64,000 bases of DNA from a virus: IMG/VR virus record IMGVR_UViG_3300027969_000072, positions 1 through 64,000 of that record; one strand, written 5' to 3'. The position numbers and the translations under genes are program-made. The notes beneath the pieces are model-generated. The model saw only the letters and a program-made list of their open reading frames with translations, was not told the DNA's origin and searched no databases. Position 1 is the first letter of the stretch, and each line of letters opens with the position of its first letter. This document shows positions 1 through 8,234 of this stretch, in pieces.

Positions 1-3
1 CCA

Positions 4-84
4 TTAATCGACTAAAATACCCTCTATACTATCTATTATATCAGATGGAGATTGACCTTCATTAAATTTCTTTAAATATCTCAT
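4..84 (-). CDS. Mini-ORF with capsid-targeting-like N-terminus (26 aa)
   Basis: A 26-codon reading frame starts MRYLKKFNEGQSPSD and ends in TAA. The first nine residues match the N-terminal tag shared by many proteins of this phage, with almost no cargo after it. The stop overlaps a following ATG (TAATG) at position 4, so a further minus-strand gene probably begins there and runs off the window. It could be a peptide of its own, a leader that couples translation to that gene, or the remnant of a tagged protein. Short length keeps confidence low. Confidence 0.4.
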   Translation of the reverse strand: MRYLKKFNEGQSPSDIIDSIEGILVD

Positions 85-100
85 TAAGTATATATAAAAT

Positions 101-112
101 TTTAATATATAA
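101..112 (+). promoter_or_regulatory. TTTAATATATAA motif, putative phage promoter
   Basis: Exact TTTAATATATAA four bases before the gp25-like start codon. The same motif recurs upstream of many other gene starts in the window. It may be a -10-like element giving a nearly leaderless mRNA, or an AT-rich translation signal. Confidence 0.45.
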
Positions 113-115
113 TTT

Positions 116-493
116 ATGGCGAATTTTAATTTTATAGATTTCTATATCTGTTATCCAGGACACCCAATGTTTAAATTGGCAGAACTTATCGAAGATGATG
201 TAATCAGAGTTATCATACAAAAGTATGAAATGATTATTTTCACTAATAAAGGTGAAGTTTTAGGTGAACCTAACTTTGGTGCAAACCTAACTGAGTTACT
301 ACACGAAACTAGATTGTCATCAGAATCGATTGAAGGAGAACTGATGGCACAGATTGCAGATTATATACCAGAGGTAGATTCTGTTCCTTACGAATTATAT
401 GTAGAGTTTTTTGAAGATCCTGAAAGATACCAAGAATATATGGTTATAAATTTTACGGTTTCTGATTATCAAGTTTATGCGACAGTAAATTAA
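116..493 (+). CDS. Baseplate wedge protein, T4 gp25-like
   Basis: The 125-residue protein carries the core of the GPW/gp25 family: the strand-loop TNKGEVLGEPNFG followed by helix ANLTELLHE, and a later beta stretch ending YMVINFTVSDYQV. Length fits T4 gp25 (about 130 residues). In T4-like phages gp25 is part of the inner baseplate wedge next to the sheath and helps start sheath contraction. The start is supported by the TTTAATATATAA element directly upstream. Its last bases overlap the 3' end of the convergent SET-domain gene by four nucleotides. I am confident of the family, less so of detailed equivalence to T4. Confidence 0.8.
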   Translation: MANFNFIDFYICYPGHPMFKLAELIEDDVIRVIIQKYEMIIFTNKGEVLGEPNFGANLTELLHETRLSSESIEGELMAQIADYIPEVDSVPYELYVEFFEDPERYQEYMVINFTVSDYQVYATVN

Positions 494-936
494 AGTCTAT
501 AAGAATTATTGTTCCAATAGTTTTCACCATATTCAACAAATATTTCCTCACCAGATTCTATATCTTTTGTTGCAACAAGAACAACATCATCACCATCCAT
601 TGAAATGATACAATTATTTTTAAAACCTGTATTAGAACCCTCTGCATCATTAGCATATTTTGCAAAACAATCAGTTTGTTTACAATCTAATATATCACCA
701 TTTGGTAGGTTCATGAAATAATCATCATCTCCTGATTCAGTTCTTGATTTAACTTCCTCATCAGAAAGTATTTCTCCTTTAAAAACAGAAATAACCTCGT
801 CTTTTTCAATATCAATAGCAGTGAATAAACCTCTACCAGAATTAGGTATCTGTGAAGTTTCTACATATAAATAATCTGATTCATCAGAATTAATTCTATC
901 AAAATCAAAATTTTCAAAAGTTTTTAAGTATCTCAT
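490..936 (-). CDS. SET-domain protein (putative lysine methyltransferase) with N-terminal targeting tag
   Basis: This 148-residue protein has the landmarks of a minimal SET domain. They are the SAM-binding start SQIPNSGRGLFT (residues 28-39), a NHS-C-like segment AKYANDAEG to FKNNC (92-109), and the closing KDIESGEEIFVEYGENYW (124-141), whose Tyr136 matches the family's catalytic tyrosine. SET enzymes transfer methyl groups from S-adenosylmethionine to protein lysines; the compact form recalls viral vSET. In front of the domain sits MRYLKTFENF, the tag seen on many proteins here, so the enzyme is likely packaged and delivered with the DNA. It is first of a minus-strand block of tagged genes when read from the 3' end. 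The substrate cannot be told from sequence. Confidence 0.78.
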   Translation of the reverse strand: MRYLKTFENFDFDRINSDESDYLYVETSQIPNSGRGLFTAIDIEKDEVISVFKGEILSDEEVKSRTESGDDDYFMNLPNGDILDCKQTDCFAKYANDAEGSNTGFKNNCIISMDGDDVVLVATKDIESGEEIFVEYGENYWNNNSYRL

Positions 937-945
937 ATCTTTTAT

Positions 946-1563
946 TTATTTTATTGGACAATGATTTGCAGAGTAGATATATTTAAAATCTCTCTTTATT
1001 TTAACACCAAATGATTTAGCTGCAGTTTCAACATCTAAATAACACTCTGAATCAGAACCACCAACCATAACAACTTCTTGTCCTTTTAATTCAGTGAATA
1101 GTTCTTGTAGTTTTTTAGGTAAATGATACCACTTATGATTATTTCCAATATAAATTATAAATGTACCTTCTTTAGTATTGAAAGTATCGCCTCTTTTTAA
1201 TTCTTTATTAGACTCTTTTTCTTTTAAATCTTTATAAACGTCTTTACTTAAAATATTTTTATAAAAATCCACATCTACATCATAGTTATATCTTTTCTCT
1301 ATTAGATCTTTTTGATTAGGAAAACGATATAAATCTTTATGAACTGGAATGTCTGGATTCTCATCATATAGATAATCTTTATCTACATTCTTACCATTGA
1401 CGTGGTTATCCCAAATTTGATAGACTGATTCAAACTTCTTACAATAATTCTTTAATTCATGTAAATACATTTCAGTAAAAAACTTTCTAAAAGACTTTTG
1501 AACATCGACAATTATCAATGTTTGTTTATCTTGAAAATTATCAAATATTTTCAAGTGTTTCAT
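946..1563 (-). CDS. Isochorismatase-superfamily cysteine hydrolase with N-terminal targeting tag
   Basis: The tag MKHLKIFDNF is followed by the isochorismatase-family opening TLIIVDVQKSF, with the family's catalytic Asp at D20. The C-terminal part has the cysteine loop MVGGSDSECYLDVETAA, placing the likely nucleophile at C174. The fold covers nicotinamidases, isochorismatases and N-carbamoyl hydrolases. A middle segment (roughly residues 60-140) is divergent and charged, so substrate is unknown; nicotinamide or another NAD-related amide is one possibility. The gene abuts the 592-residue tagged gene upstream without a gap (its ATG immediately follows the previous stop), so they are surely co-transcribed. 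Confidence 0.65.
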   Translation of the reverse strand: MKHLKIFDNFQDKQTLIIVDVQKSFRKFFTEMYLHELKNYCKKFESVYQIWDNHVNGKNVDKDYLYDENPDIPVHKDLYRFPNQKDLIEKRYNYDVDVDFYKNILSKDVYKDLKEKESNKELKRGDTFNTKEGTFIIYIGNNHKWYHLPKKLQELFTELKGQEVVMVGGSDSECYLDVETAAKSFGVKIKRDFKYIYSANHCPIK

Positions 1564-3342
1564 TTAGTCTAACATTGCTAGTTTTTTTCTAATAATTGTA
1601 ATTATAGATTGAATACCATTATTTATATTTCCATAATATTGTCTTCTATCTGTAAGTGCTGGATATAAATAACGAACTTCGTTATAATAACTACCTGGAC
1701 GCATTCTATCAAATAAACCATTTAAGTTTGTTATAGACATTCTATCAGATCTTAATAAACTTTTTATAGAATAAATTTCTTGTATTAGAAATTCAACATC
1801 TTCTAAAGTATCTACTTTGATTGATGAAATATATTTATTTATCTCTACAGATAAGTTATCTATATTAGACAGTATTCTAAGATCTTTATCCATCCAGTCT
1901 TCATTAGCATCCGTTTTAATTTTATCTCTAAGTTGTTTAATGAATCTAGTTGTACTATCTACTTTTTTAATTGAATTATCTAATAAACTTTTATATTTAT
2001 CGTTAATAATAGTAATAATATCTATAAAATCTCTATCCTGTTTTAAATCTTCAACTGCAGTTCCTACTAATCCATCTTCTGCAGATCGAATATCTGCCTT
2101 TTCTGCAGTTTTTATTTTTTTAATCATCTTAAAGATATAACCCGCTATAGTTGATAGAGTATCCATTTCATTAGTACTTGCAGAATTATTTAAGAAGTAC
2201 ACACAAGATCTACCACCAAGAACTCTAGTAGCCATACTAGTAAACTTACTAACATCTTGTAATTCTCCAGTTAGTTTAAAACTAGTAGCAATTTTATCAA
2301 AGTATCTTTTAATATTTGCTTTCTTTATATCATCATTAGATATAAGTGCTGTTGCACCTGATCTTGATTCAGTTCTACCAGATTTTACTTCTGTTTTCTT
2401 TACAACTGCCAACTTATCTAGTTTAGAGAAGTCTAATATAATTGCAAAATTTGCATCTTTCAATGTAGAAGTAACTTGAACTGGTCTAACACGGAAGTTA
2501 GACATATCAAATAATGTATTATATCCATAAGGATCTTGACCACCTGCATTAACTTTAGCTTTTAATAAATTTATATTATTACATTTAGAAGTTGTAAGAG
2601 TCCAAGTTTCACTACCAATAGTTCTCCAGTCACTATTCCAAGGTCTAGGATATCTTCCTCTTCTATTTTGAACTGCAAATACCTTAATCTCATTACCATA
2701 TCTTACTTCTTTGTAAACATAAGCAACAATTTGTGTTTCAACATTATAAGCTGTTCCATTCCAATGATTATCCACAAAATCTACTGATATTATATCACCA
2801 GTTTCTAATTGATTTTTTATTTGTGTTTTAGGAATTCTTTTAACTACATCATAGTCCGCAAGATTTGATGAGAATGTTGTTGTAGTTGTATTAGTTGATG
2901 CTCTATAAATACCGTCTACTGCAGTTGTTGCAATATACTTACCTTCTGCATTAAACCAAAATTTAAGTAAAGATAGATCTGATCTTTTAGGTTTGATACC
3001 AGTACCTTTACAAGTACCACAATCAACAACTCTAAATCCTCTACCCCAAGGTCTTCTTACTTTACCATTATCACATCTTTCACCATGAACAAATTCACCT
3101 ACTGCATCACAAGGTTGATCATCAGAAACAACATTGTTAAATTTTAATGCTTTGTTAAAAGGCAAATATGTAAATAAGTCATCACTAAGCTTGGATTCAG
3201 GTATATCAAATTTTTGACATACTGTTTTTAGATTTGATAAAAAAATATTTTTATCATCTTTTCCCTTAATATGTTTAAGTGTTGCGTTAAGTGTTGTAGC
3301 ATCAAATGCTTCAAATAATTTTATATATTTTAGATTTTTCAT
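1564..3342 (-). CDS. Large tagged protein of unknown function with a zinc-knuckle-like segment
   Basis: The 592-residue protein begins MKNLKYIKLFEAFDA, a version of the shared tag with an L-F-E cleavage-type site at residues 9-11. Around residues 75-115 it has four cysteines in a pattern ending CGTCKGTG, the CxxCxGxG form of DnaJ-type zinc knuckles. A beta-rich middle with many aromatic residues follows, then a mostly helical C-terminal third with coiled-coil character. The start overlaps the end of the next tagged gene upstream by four bases. I do not recognise the family. A packaged internal or core protein is the best guess. Confidence 0.6.
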   Translation of the reverse strand: MKNLKYIKLFEAFDATTLNATLKHIKGKDDKNIFLSNLKTVCQKFDIPESKLSDDLFTYLPFNKALKFNNVVSDDQPCDAVGEFVHGERCDNGKVRRPWGRGFRVVDCGTCKGTGIKPKRSDLSLLKFWFNAEGKYIATTAVDGIYRASTNTTTTTFSSNLADYDVVKRIPKTQIKNQLETGDIISVDFVDNHWNGTAYNVETQIVAYVYKEVRYGNEIKVFAVQNRRGRYPRPWNSDWRTIGSETWTLTTSKCNNINLLKAKVNAGGQDPYGYNTLFDMSNFRVRPVQVTSTLKDANFAIILDFSKLDKLAVVKKTEVKSGRTESRSGATALISNDDIKKANIKRYFDKIATSFKLTGELQDVSKFTSMATRVLGGRSCVYFLNNSASTNEMDTLSTIAGYIFKMIKKIKTAEKADIRSAEDGLVGTAVEDLKQDRDFIDIITIINDKYKSLLDNSIKKVDSTTRFIKQLRDKIKTDANEDWMDKDLRILSNIDNLSVEINKYISSIKVDTLEDVEFLIQEIYSIKSLLRSDRMSITNLNGLFDRMRPGSYYNEVRYLYPALTDRRQYYGNINNGIQSIITIIRKKLAMLD

Positions 3343-5042
3343 ATTACTGGTCCAACTATTTCTATTTTTAATCCTTTACTTCTAAGAGAGGATATTATTG
3401 ATTTACTTTCTTTAGTTACTAAGTCTCCAGAAATTATCAATTTCTTCAAACTTTCTGATACAATTGATTTCAAATCCTCTGCAGAATCTAAAGTATATAT
3501 TACTTGTAACTCTTCTAATGCTTTGAAAGTAGAGAAGTCAAAAGATCCAACATTATCACAACTAATTATTTGTAATTTTGTGATATTTGGATTTGATTTA
3601 TTGATATCCTGTAAAACATCATTAGAGAATTTACATTTATCAAATGCAATATTTGTTGTTTTGATATTATCAAAATCCTTTAAAGTATGTATTTCAATAA
3701 ATTTAAACTTAATCCAATCTAAAGTAATGTTTATATTTAATAAACTATCAGGTATTTCAGTAGTTTCGATAATCAATTCTTTAATTCTTGCATTAGGATC
3801 AACTCTAACATTTTTCCAATTACCAATTTGACTTAAATATAATGTTTTAATGTTTTTACCAATCATTTTACCTTGAGTAAGTGATAACTTATCTTGATAT
3901 GGGGATTCTAATGAATCTTCAAAATCTAAATCTGGGGTATATAAGTATCTTTCACCTCTTTGTCCCGAATTTACATTTCCTGTATATTTAGTAACAATTT
4001 CCTCAAATTTATTCTGCATTCTATCTGGATAAGCTCTATCAAAATATAATCTTGTAGGAGCATTCTCTTCAAATGACTCTAAATTTCTAATAATCATTCT
4101 AGATAATGGTAAATGTTCTGATATTTTTTCACCTTCCCAGAAAATAGGAGTTTCAAAAATTAAAAAAGCTGGTATACTATTTGGATCAAATACATTTGCT
4201 AAAATCTTAGAACTATATCCACCACTATATAAGTGTTGACAAGAAGAATAGAATTTAGAAATAGACATATTTAAGATGTCTTTTGGATTGTGACTAATTT
4301 TTAAGAAAATATCTTTATTGAAAATTTCAAAGTCTAATTTATATTGTGTATTCTCGTTTGTTGCAGCAAAGTTTATAAAACTTCCTAAGTTTCTATTTTC
4401 AGAGAATAAATTTGATGATGCCATTTTATCCGCTTCAGACCATCCTTCAACATTTGCATCAATACATTTATCAACTAAATCATTATAATCACCAATAAAA
4501 GAGTTTATATTGATTAAGTTATTACTAAAGACTAAATCACCTACTTTCTTCTCAACTCTAATCATATTACCTTGTTCATCTCTGATTGGTCTGTTTGATT
4601 CATCTTTAGAGATTACAGAAGTTGCCATTGTATCAGCAATTGATAGTTTTCTAAAAACTGAACTGAATATAGCAAGTATTTGATCTAATTTAGGTTTTCT
4701 AATATCAAAACCTTCAAAAATTCTTTCGTATGTTGCTTTATCTTCTCTAAATAAATCAGTATTGATAGATTGATTTAAAACATTACCAAATTGTTCTGGT
4801 AAACTTGAAAACAAAGTAAAAAGTTGTGGCATATCTGTTTGACAAAAAACACCCAATACATCATTCTTATCTTCTTCAGATAACTTCCAACTTCCTTGTA
4901 TAATCTTATCAGTAGGTGTTACCTCTTCATAATCTAAGTATTTCTCTCCCCATTTACGTGTTACTTCTTTAGCTTGTCTTGGTAGAATAACATCACGTAA
5001 TTTTGCTTCTAAAAAAAGATTTCTATTTTTAATCCATTTCAT
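3339..5042 (-). CDS. Large tagged protein with SC/DRxY domain and leucine-rich C-terminus
   Basis: The N-terminus MKWIKNRNLFLEAKL fits the shared tag. The middle (about residues 255-345) carries SSCQHL, then a strand with IPAFLIFETPIFW, then MIIRNL and LYFDRAYPDRM. The order Ser-Cys, strand, Arg, Asp-Arg-x-Tyr also occurs in the twin zinc-knuckle proteins at 59.9-63 kb, so this may be a divergent relative lacking the zinc part. The C-terminal third has irregular leucine-rich repeats (for example NITKLQIISCDNV, ALEELQVIYTL). It is first gene of the minus-strand tagged block and has a TTTAATATATA element upstream. Function unknown. Confidence 0.6.
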   Translation of the reverse strand: MKWIKNRNLFLEAKLRDVILPRQAKEVTRKWGEKYLDYEEVTPTDKIIQGSWKLSEEDKNDVLGVFCQTDMPQLFTLFSSLPEQFGNVLNQSINTDLFREDKATYERIFEGFDIRKPKLDQILAIFSSVFRKLSIADTMATSVISKDESNRPIRDEQGNMIRVEKKVGDLVFSNNLININSFIGDYNDLVDKCIDANVEGWSEADKMASSNLFSENRNLGSFINFAATNENTQYKLDFEIFNKDIFLKISHNPKDILNMSISKFYSSCQHLYSGGYSSKILANVFDPNSIPAFLIFETPIFWEGEKISEHLPLSRMIIRNLESFEENAPTRLYFDRAYPDRMQNKFEEIVTKYTGNVNSGQRGERYLYTPDLDFEDSLESPYQDKLSLTQGKMIGKNIKTLYLSQIGNWKNVRVDPNARIKELIIETTEIPDSLLNINITLDWIKFKFIEIHTLKDFDNIKTTNIAFDKCKFSNDVLQDINKSNPNITKLQIISCDNVGSFDFSTFKALEELQVIYTLDSAEDLKSIVSESLKKLIISGDLVTKESKSIISSLRSKGLKIEIVGPVI

Positions 5043-5070
5043 ATTAGTATAATTATAATTTATTGTGATT

Positions 5071-5081
5071 TATATATTAAA
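5071..5081 (-). promoter_or_regulatory. TTTAATATATA motif, putative phage promoter
   Basis: The motif reads toward the tagged gene starting at 5042, 28 bases upstream of its ATG. It would drive the whole 490-5042 tagged block. Confidence 0.4.
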
Positions 5082-5109
5082 AAAATTATCTTAAAAACAT
5101 ATTTTTTCA

Positions 5110-5117
5110 TATATTTG
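5110..5117 (+). promoter_or_regulatory. TATATTTG, Bacteroidota-type -7 box
   Basis: Matches TAnnTTTG, the -7 element of Bacteroidota primary-sigma promoters, 55 bases before the small gene at 5173. I see no clear TTTG at the -33 position, so support is partial. Confidence 0.35.
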
Positions 5118-5172
5118 TATAATGAATAAACAAACTAAGAAAAAAACTATATAGTTAAAAAAAGATTTTAAT

Positions 5173-5439
5173 ATGCAAAAAGAAACAAGAACGGTCTTCA
5201 ATGAGATTACATTTACAAACTTATGTAAAAGTGGAACCGCAAAACATGGTGTTGATTATAATAAAACTGATGTTTATTTTACTAAGGAAGATATAAGAAA
5301 ATTAGCAAAAGGTGAAATGGTAACTAAAAATGAGAACGATCAAGTATTCCTATATTTACTACAAGATCTTGGAATTGAATTGATTAAGGAGATAATTAGA
5401 AGATCTCCAATTTATGGTGAAATGTATTACGAACTTTAA
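5173..5439 (+). CDS. Small protein of unknown function (88 aa)
   Basis: An 88-residue charged protein with no motif I recognise. It has a predicted beta-alpha start (TVFNEITFTNLCKSG) and a helical C-terminal half rich in Lys, Glu and Ile. It lies 12 bases before a small membrane-anchored gene and probably shares its mRNA, which starts at a host-type promoter-like element and ends at the terminator near 5966. Its position in a short operon of unknowns suggests an accessory rather than structural role. Confidence 0.55.
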   Translation: MQKETRTVFNEITFTNLCKSGTAKHGVDYNKTDVYFTKEDIRKLAKGEMVTKNENDQVFLYLLQDLGIELIKEIIRRSPIYGEMYYEL

Positions 5440-5451
5440 TAAATTGAAAAA

Positions 5452-5961
5452 ATGACTGCAATTACAATACTACAAATTACAGTATTTATAATATCACTAT
5501 GTCTGTTAGGTTCCCTAATAGGCAATGTTATACTTTATTCTAAATGTGAGAATATAAGAGAAGAGAAAGATAAAGTCTCAAAAGAAAGAGATAAAGTCTC
5601 AAAAGAAAAGGATAAAGCAGAATCTTTTAAGAAAAATTTAATTTCTATTGAACCTGGTCATAGAGTAATTTATCCAGACTACGGACTAACCTGGACAGAT
5701 CAAGATAAAGATGGTAATGATTTACCACCAGAATCATTTAAAGTAACATATGAGTTGGAAGTTTTAGAAGTCACTGAAAATAAACTTAAAATTAAAGCTA
5801 TTGATATTACATCAGAAGATAAAATTGGAAGAGACCCCGCGAAGAAATCTGGTATTATTAATTTTATGAAAAATAAATGGGTAAATAAAAATCAAGTTCA
5901 ACTAATAGTTGATGATTCTGTTAAAAGAAATCTTAAACTAGAACAATTAGGAATAAAATAA
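5452..5961 (+). CDS. Single-pass membrane protein with coiled coil (169 aa)
   Basis: Residues about 5-30 form one strongly hydrophobic helix (ILQITVFIISLCLLGSLIG). It is followed by a charged heptad stretch built from repeated KDKVSKE units, then a globular beta-rich C-terminal domain. The topology is an N-terminal membrane anchor with a soluble domain. No family recognised. It is second in a two-gene operon and is followed at once by an intrinsic terminator shared with the convergent gene at 5990. Confidence 0.6.
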   Translation: MTAITILQITVFIISLCLLGSLIGNVILYSKCENIREEKDKVSKERDKVSKEKDKAESFKKNLISIEPGHRVIYPDYGLTWTDQDKDGNDLPPESFKVTYELEVLEVTENKLKIKAIDITSEDKIGRDPAKKSGIINFMKNKWVNKNQVQLIVDDSVKRNLKLEQLGIK

Positions 5962-5965
5962 AAAA

Positions 5966-5991
5966 GTCGAGATAATTCTCGACTTTTTTTT
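5966..5991. terminator. Bidirectional intrinsic terminator
   Basis: Stem GTCGAGA/TCTCGAC with a four-base TAAT loop, A-run on the left and T-run on the right. It separates two convergent genes. Confidence 0.8.
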
Positions 5992-6499
5992 ATTTTAACT
6001 TTATTACTCTAATATTAGACTTATCCAAATAGAATTCTTTTAGATTTTTATTTAATATCAATTTTGATGATTTCTCACCGATCACAATTTGATTTTCAAA
6101 CTCGTCTGATAAGTAAACATTATATCCCAACTCTTTAATATAAGCATCATAGATATGATTAGAGGTAATTATCCAGTTATTTGATGTAAGACCATATAAT
6201 TCTTTTTTAAGTCGTTTATTTGACTTTAAATTGAATAATCTAGATACTATATTCTTTGGATAAAAATTTATTTCTTTTGACTGGCAATCAGACATTAGTT
6301 CAAATAAAAAAGTGTTAGTATCTTCCAAAGAAGTTACTAACAAATCTTGTAATTGATAAACTTCTATTTTATTTGAAGTCTTTATATTTCCATTTTCTTT
6401 AAAAGTCTCACTAATAGTAAATTCAACTGGATTTTCATCCACCCAAATTACCTCATTAAAGTAAGATAATAATAAATATTCTATTGATTCAGTTTCCAT
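5990..6499 (-). CDS. Hypothetical protein (169 aa)
   Basis: No recognisable domain. The protein is acidic to neutral, with mixed alpha and beta pattern, and no signal peptide or membrane segment. Its start is three bases after the stop of the gene at 6503, so the two are co-transcribed and possibly translationally coupled. The mRNA ends at the bidirectional terminator near 5966. Confidence 0.55.
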   Translation of the reverse strand: METESIEYLLLSYFNEVIWVDENPVEFTISETFKENGNIKTSNKIEVYQLQDLLVTSLEDTNTFLFELMSDCQSKEINFYPKNIVSRLFNLKSNKRLKKELYGLTSNNWIITSNHIYDAYIKELGYNVYLSDEFENQIVIGEKSSKLILNKNLKEFYLDKSNIRVIKLK

Positions 6500-6502
6500 A
6501 AA

Positions 6503-7000
6503 TTAAAAATCACAATCAAAGTAATCTAAAATCATACCATTTCTATCATTGATAAAAAGTAATTCAGATCTTTTAACTAATTGATATTCAAAATATCTTC
6601 CAACTTTAAATAAAGTTCTTACAAAAGGAATATCTTCATTATAATTTACTTGACCTTCATCAACCATTAAACAAAGAACTTTCTTATCATCTTCTGAATT
6701 ATAGTTTACTATTTCTTCATCGTAATCTTTTTGTAGTCCAGTTTTACCATAACAGATAAACTTTGTTTTTAATTCTTCTCCAGTTGGAGTCCATTTGATA
6801 GAAATATCATCTCCTATAACCAAGTTAGAATCTTCTTCTTTTAGATAAAGTCTTATCCAAAAATAAACCTTTTGTTCTTCAACTACCTGTTTTATTTCTT
6901 GTTCCTCTTTACTTATCTCATCAGATAAATCAGTAGTATCCAAAGTTTTAACTTGTTCAACTAAATCTTCTAAGTAACCAATTGTTGTTATATCACTCAT
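6503..7000 (-). CDS. Hypothetical acidic protein (165 aa)
   Basis: Starts MSDITTIGYLEDLVEQVK. The N-terminal 50 residues are acidic and helical, rich in Glu, Asp and Gln. The rest is beta-rich (VYFWIRLYLKEED, LFKVGRYFEYQLV). No family recognised. It leads a three-gene minus-strand run with a 49-codon gene upstream and a hypothetical gene downstream. Confidence 0.55.
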   Translation of the reverse strand: MSDITTIGYLEDLVEQVKTLDTTDLSDEISKEEQEIKQVVEEQKVYFWIRLYLKEEDSNLVIGDDISIKWTPTGEELKTKFICYGKTGLQKDYDEEIVNYNSEDDKKVLCLMVDEGQVNYNEDIPFVRTLFKVGRYFEYQLVKRSELLFINDRNGMILDYFDCDF

Positions 7001-7022
7001 TTAATAATTTACTATTTTCTAG

Positions 7023-7172
7023 TTATATATCTTTTTCCAAATTAGTTTCATTATTTCTAGGAATATCATGTTTATCTAAGTCTTCATGTGTCAAGTCGAC
7101 TCCATAAGAAATATGTTTTTTATATTTAGTACAAAATAATTGTACTCTTTCTTCTAATGTTAGTTCTCTCAT
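7023..7172 (-). CDS. Small protein of unknown function (49 aa)
   Basis: A 49-codon frame starting MRELTLEERVQLFCTKYKK and ending NNETNLEKDI. The composition is soluble and charged, with a helical first half. It fills an otherwise empty gap and points the same way as the gene at 7000, 22 bases downstream. Codon use resembles neighbouring genes. No function can be inferred. Confidence 0.45.
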   Translation of the reverse strand: MRELTLEERVQLFCTKYKKHISYGVDLTHEDLDKHDIPRNNETNLEKDI

Positions 7173-7223
7173 ATTTATTATATGAAGAATATAAATGTGA
7201 GTTTAAAAAATAATATATAGTTT

Positions 7224-8207
7224 ATGAAATGGATTAAAACTTACGAAGAACTAACACCAAAAATCTATAGAGATGCGGGACAAAGATTTATGAATATGCC
7301 TCACAAAGTAGATAAAGGTAGAAAGTTAAAAGATTACGGATCAGAAAAAGAATGGGGTGTTTATAATATAGAACTTGTTAGAAACTATAGTGATATAAAT
7401 AAAAAGACTAAATTCACAAAACCTAAGGCAAAATTTATTTTAAATACAAGAACTCCTGGGTCATCTGTAAATGATATTAATACAAGATATGAAGATATAT
7501 CAGTAGAAGAAATGCTTGATCTTTGGGGTGATGCAGAAAGAGAATTGTACTTCACAGTACAATTTTATTTCGAACCATTAGAAGAAACAAAATCACAAAT
7601 AGGTAGAACCTTACCGACGTGGGATGTTCCACTATTTTCATTTAAAGTAAATATGTCTAACTGGGATGATGGGTTAGAAAGTTGGAATAATCCAGAAGAA
7701 TGGGATGATGATGAAAATCCACCTAAACAATACACATTACAAGAAATGTATGATGATTGTAGTGATTTAAGTATTAGTTTAGCACTTCCTCAAGTAGATC
7801 CAAAACCTATGTGGACGGGTGGTAGAGAAGCGACAAATATGTATCATTATGGTATATTCTCAGATAGAAATAGTGCATTTAGATTTAAGAAATTGTTACC
7901 AAGTCTTATAGATGATCAGGTAGAAGGTGAAATTTGGAAGGTATTTTCACTATTAGGAGATTCTAGAAACTTCCAAAGATGTATTCATGCGTTAAAATAT
8001 GGTGTAAAGGTAAATCATTTGTATGATGATGTTGAAGCACTTAGAGGTTCCCCAGATTATAGAAATCCAAATACTAAGTGGTTTCGTTATAGTATTGCAG
8101 ATATACCAAGAGAAGTTCCTAAAAAAGAAGAACCTAAAGAAGAGCCAAAACAATTGGAAGAACCTAAAGAAGAGCCAAAATCAATTTGGTATCAATCAAG
8201 AACATAA
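7224..8207 (+). CDS. Tagged protein of unknown function with E/K/P repeat tail
   Basis: The N-terminus MKWIKTYEELTPK matches the shared tag. The 327-residue body is tryptophan-rich (WDVPLF, WDDGLESWNNPEEWDDD) and ends in tandem KEEPKEEPK units (about residues 300-322) that look like a flexible linker or packing tail. An AATATATAG variant of the phage promoter motif precedes the start. A strong terminator follows the stop. I do not recognise a fold. Packaging into the head is inferred only from the tag. Confidence 0.6.
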   Translation: MKWIKTYEELTPKIYRDAGQRFMNMPHKVDKGRKLKDYGSEKEWGVYNIELVRNYSDINKKTKFTKPKAKFILNTRTPGSSVNDINTRYEDISVEEMLDLWGDAERELYFTVQFYFEPLEETKSQIGRTLPTWDVPLFSFKVNMSNWDDGLESWNNPEEWDDDENPPKQYTLQEMYDDCSDLSISLALPQVDPKPMWTGGREATNMYHYGIFSDRNSAFRFKKLLPSLIDDQVEGEIWKVFSLLGDSRNFQRCIHALKYGVKVNHLYDDVEALRGSPDYRNPNTKWFRYSIADIPREVPKKEEPKEEPKQLEEPKEEPKSIWYQSRT

Positions 8208-8210
8208 AAA

Positions 8211-8234
8211 AAGAGGACTTAGTCCTCTTTTTTA
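8211..8234. terminator. Bidirectional intrinsic terminator
   Basis: Perfect stem AAGAGGAC/GTCCTCTT around TTA, with A-run left and T-run right. It sits between convergent genes. Confidence 0.8.

Noticed and set aside
1817-2140. Plus-strand frame inside the 592-residue tagged gene
   Set aside because: Hydrophobic, Leu/Ser-rich shadow of an AT-rich antisense gene without promoter or neighbours.
3523-3831. Plus-strand frame inside the 567-residue tagged gene
   Set aside because: Same pattern of antisense shadow, rich in Leu, Ile and Ser with no recognisable domain.
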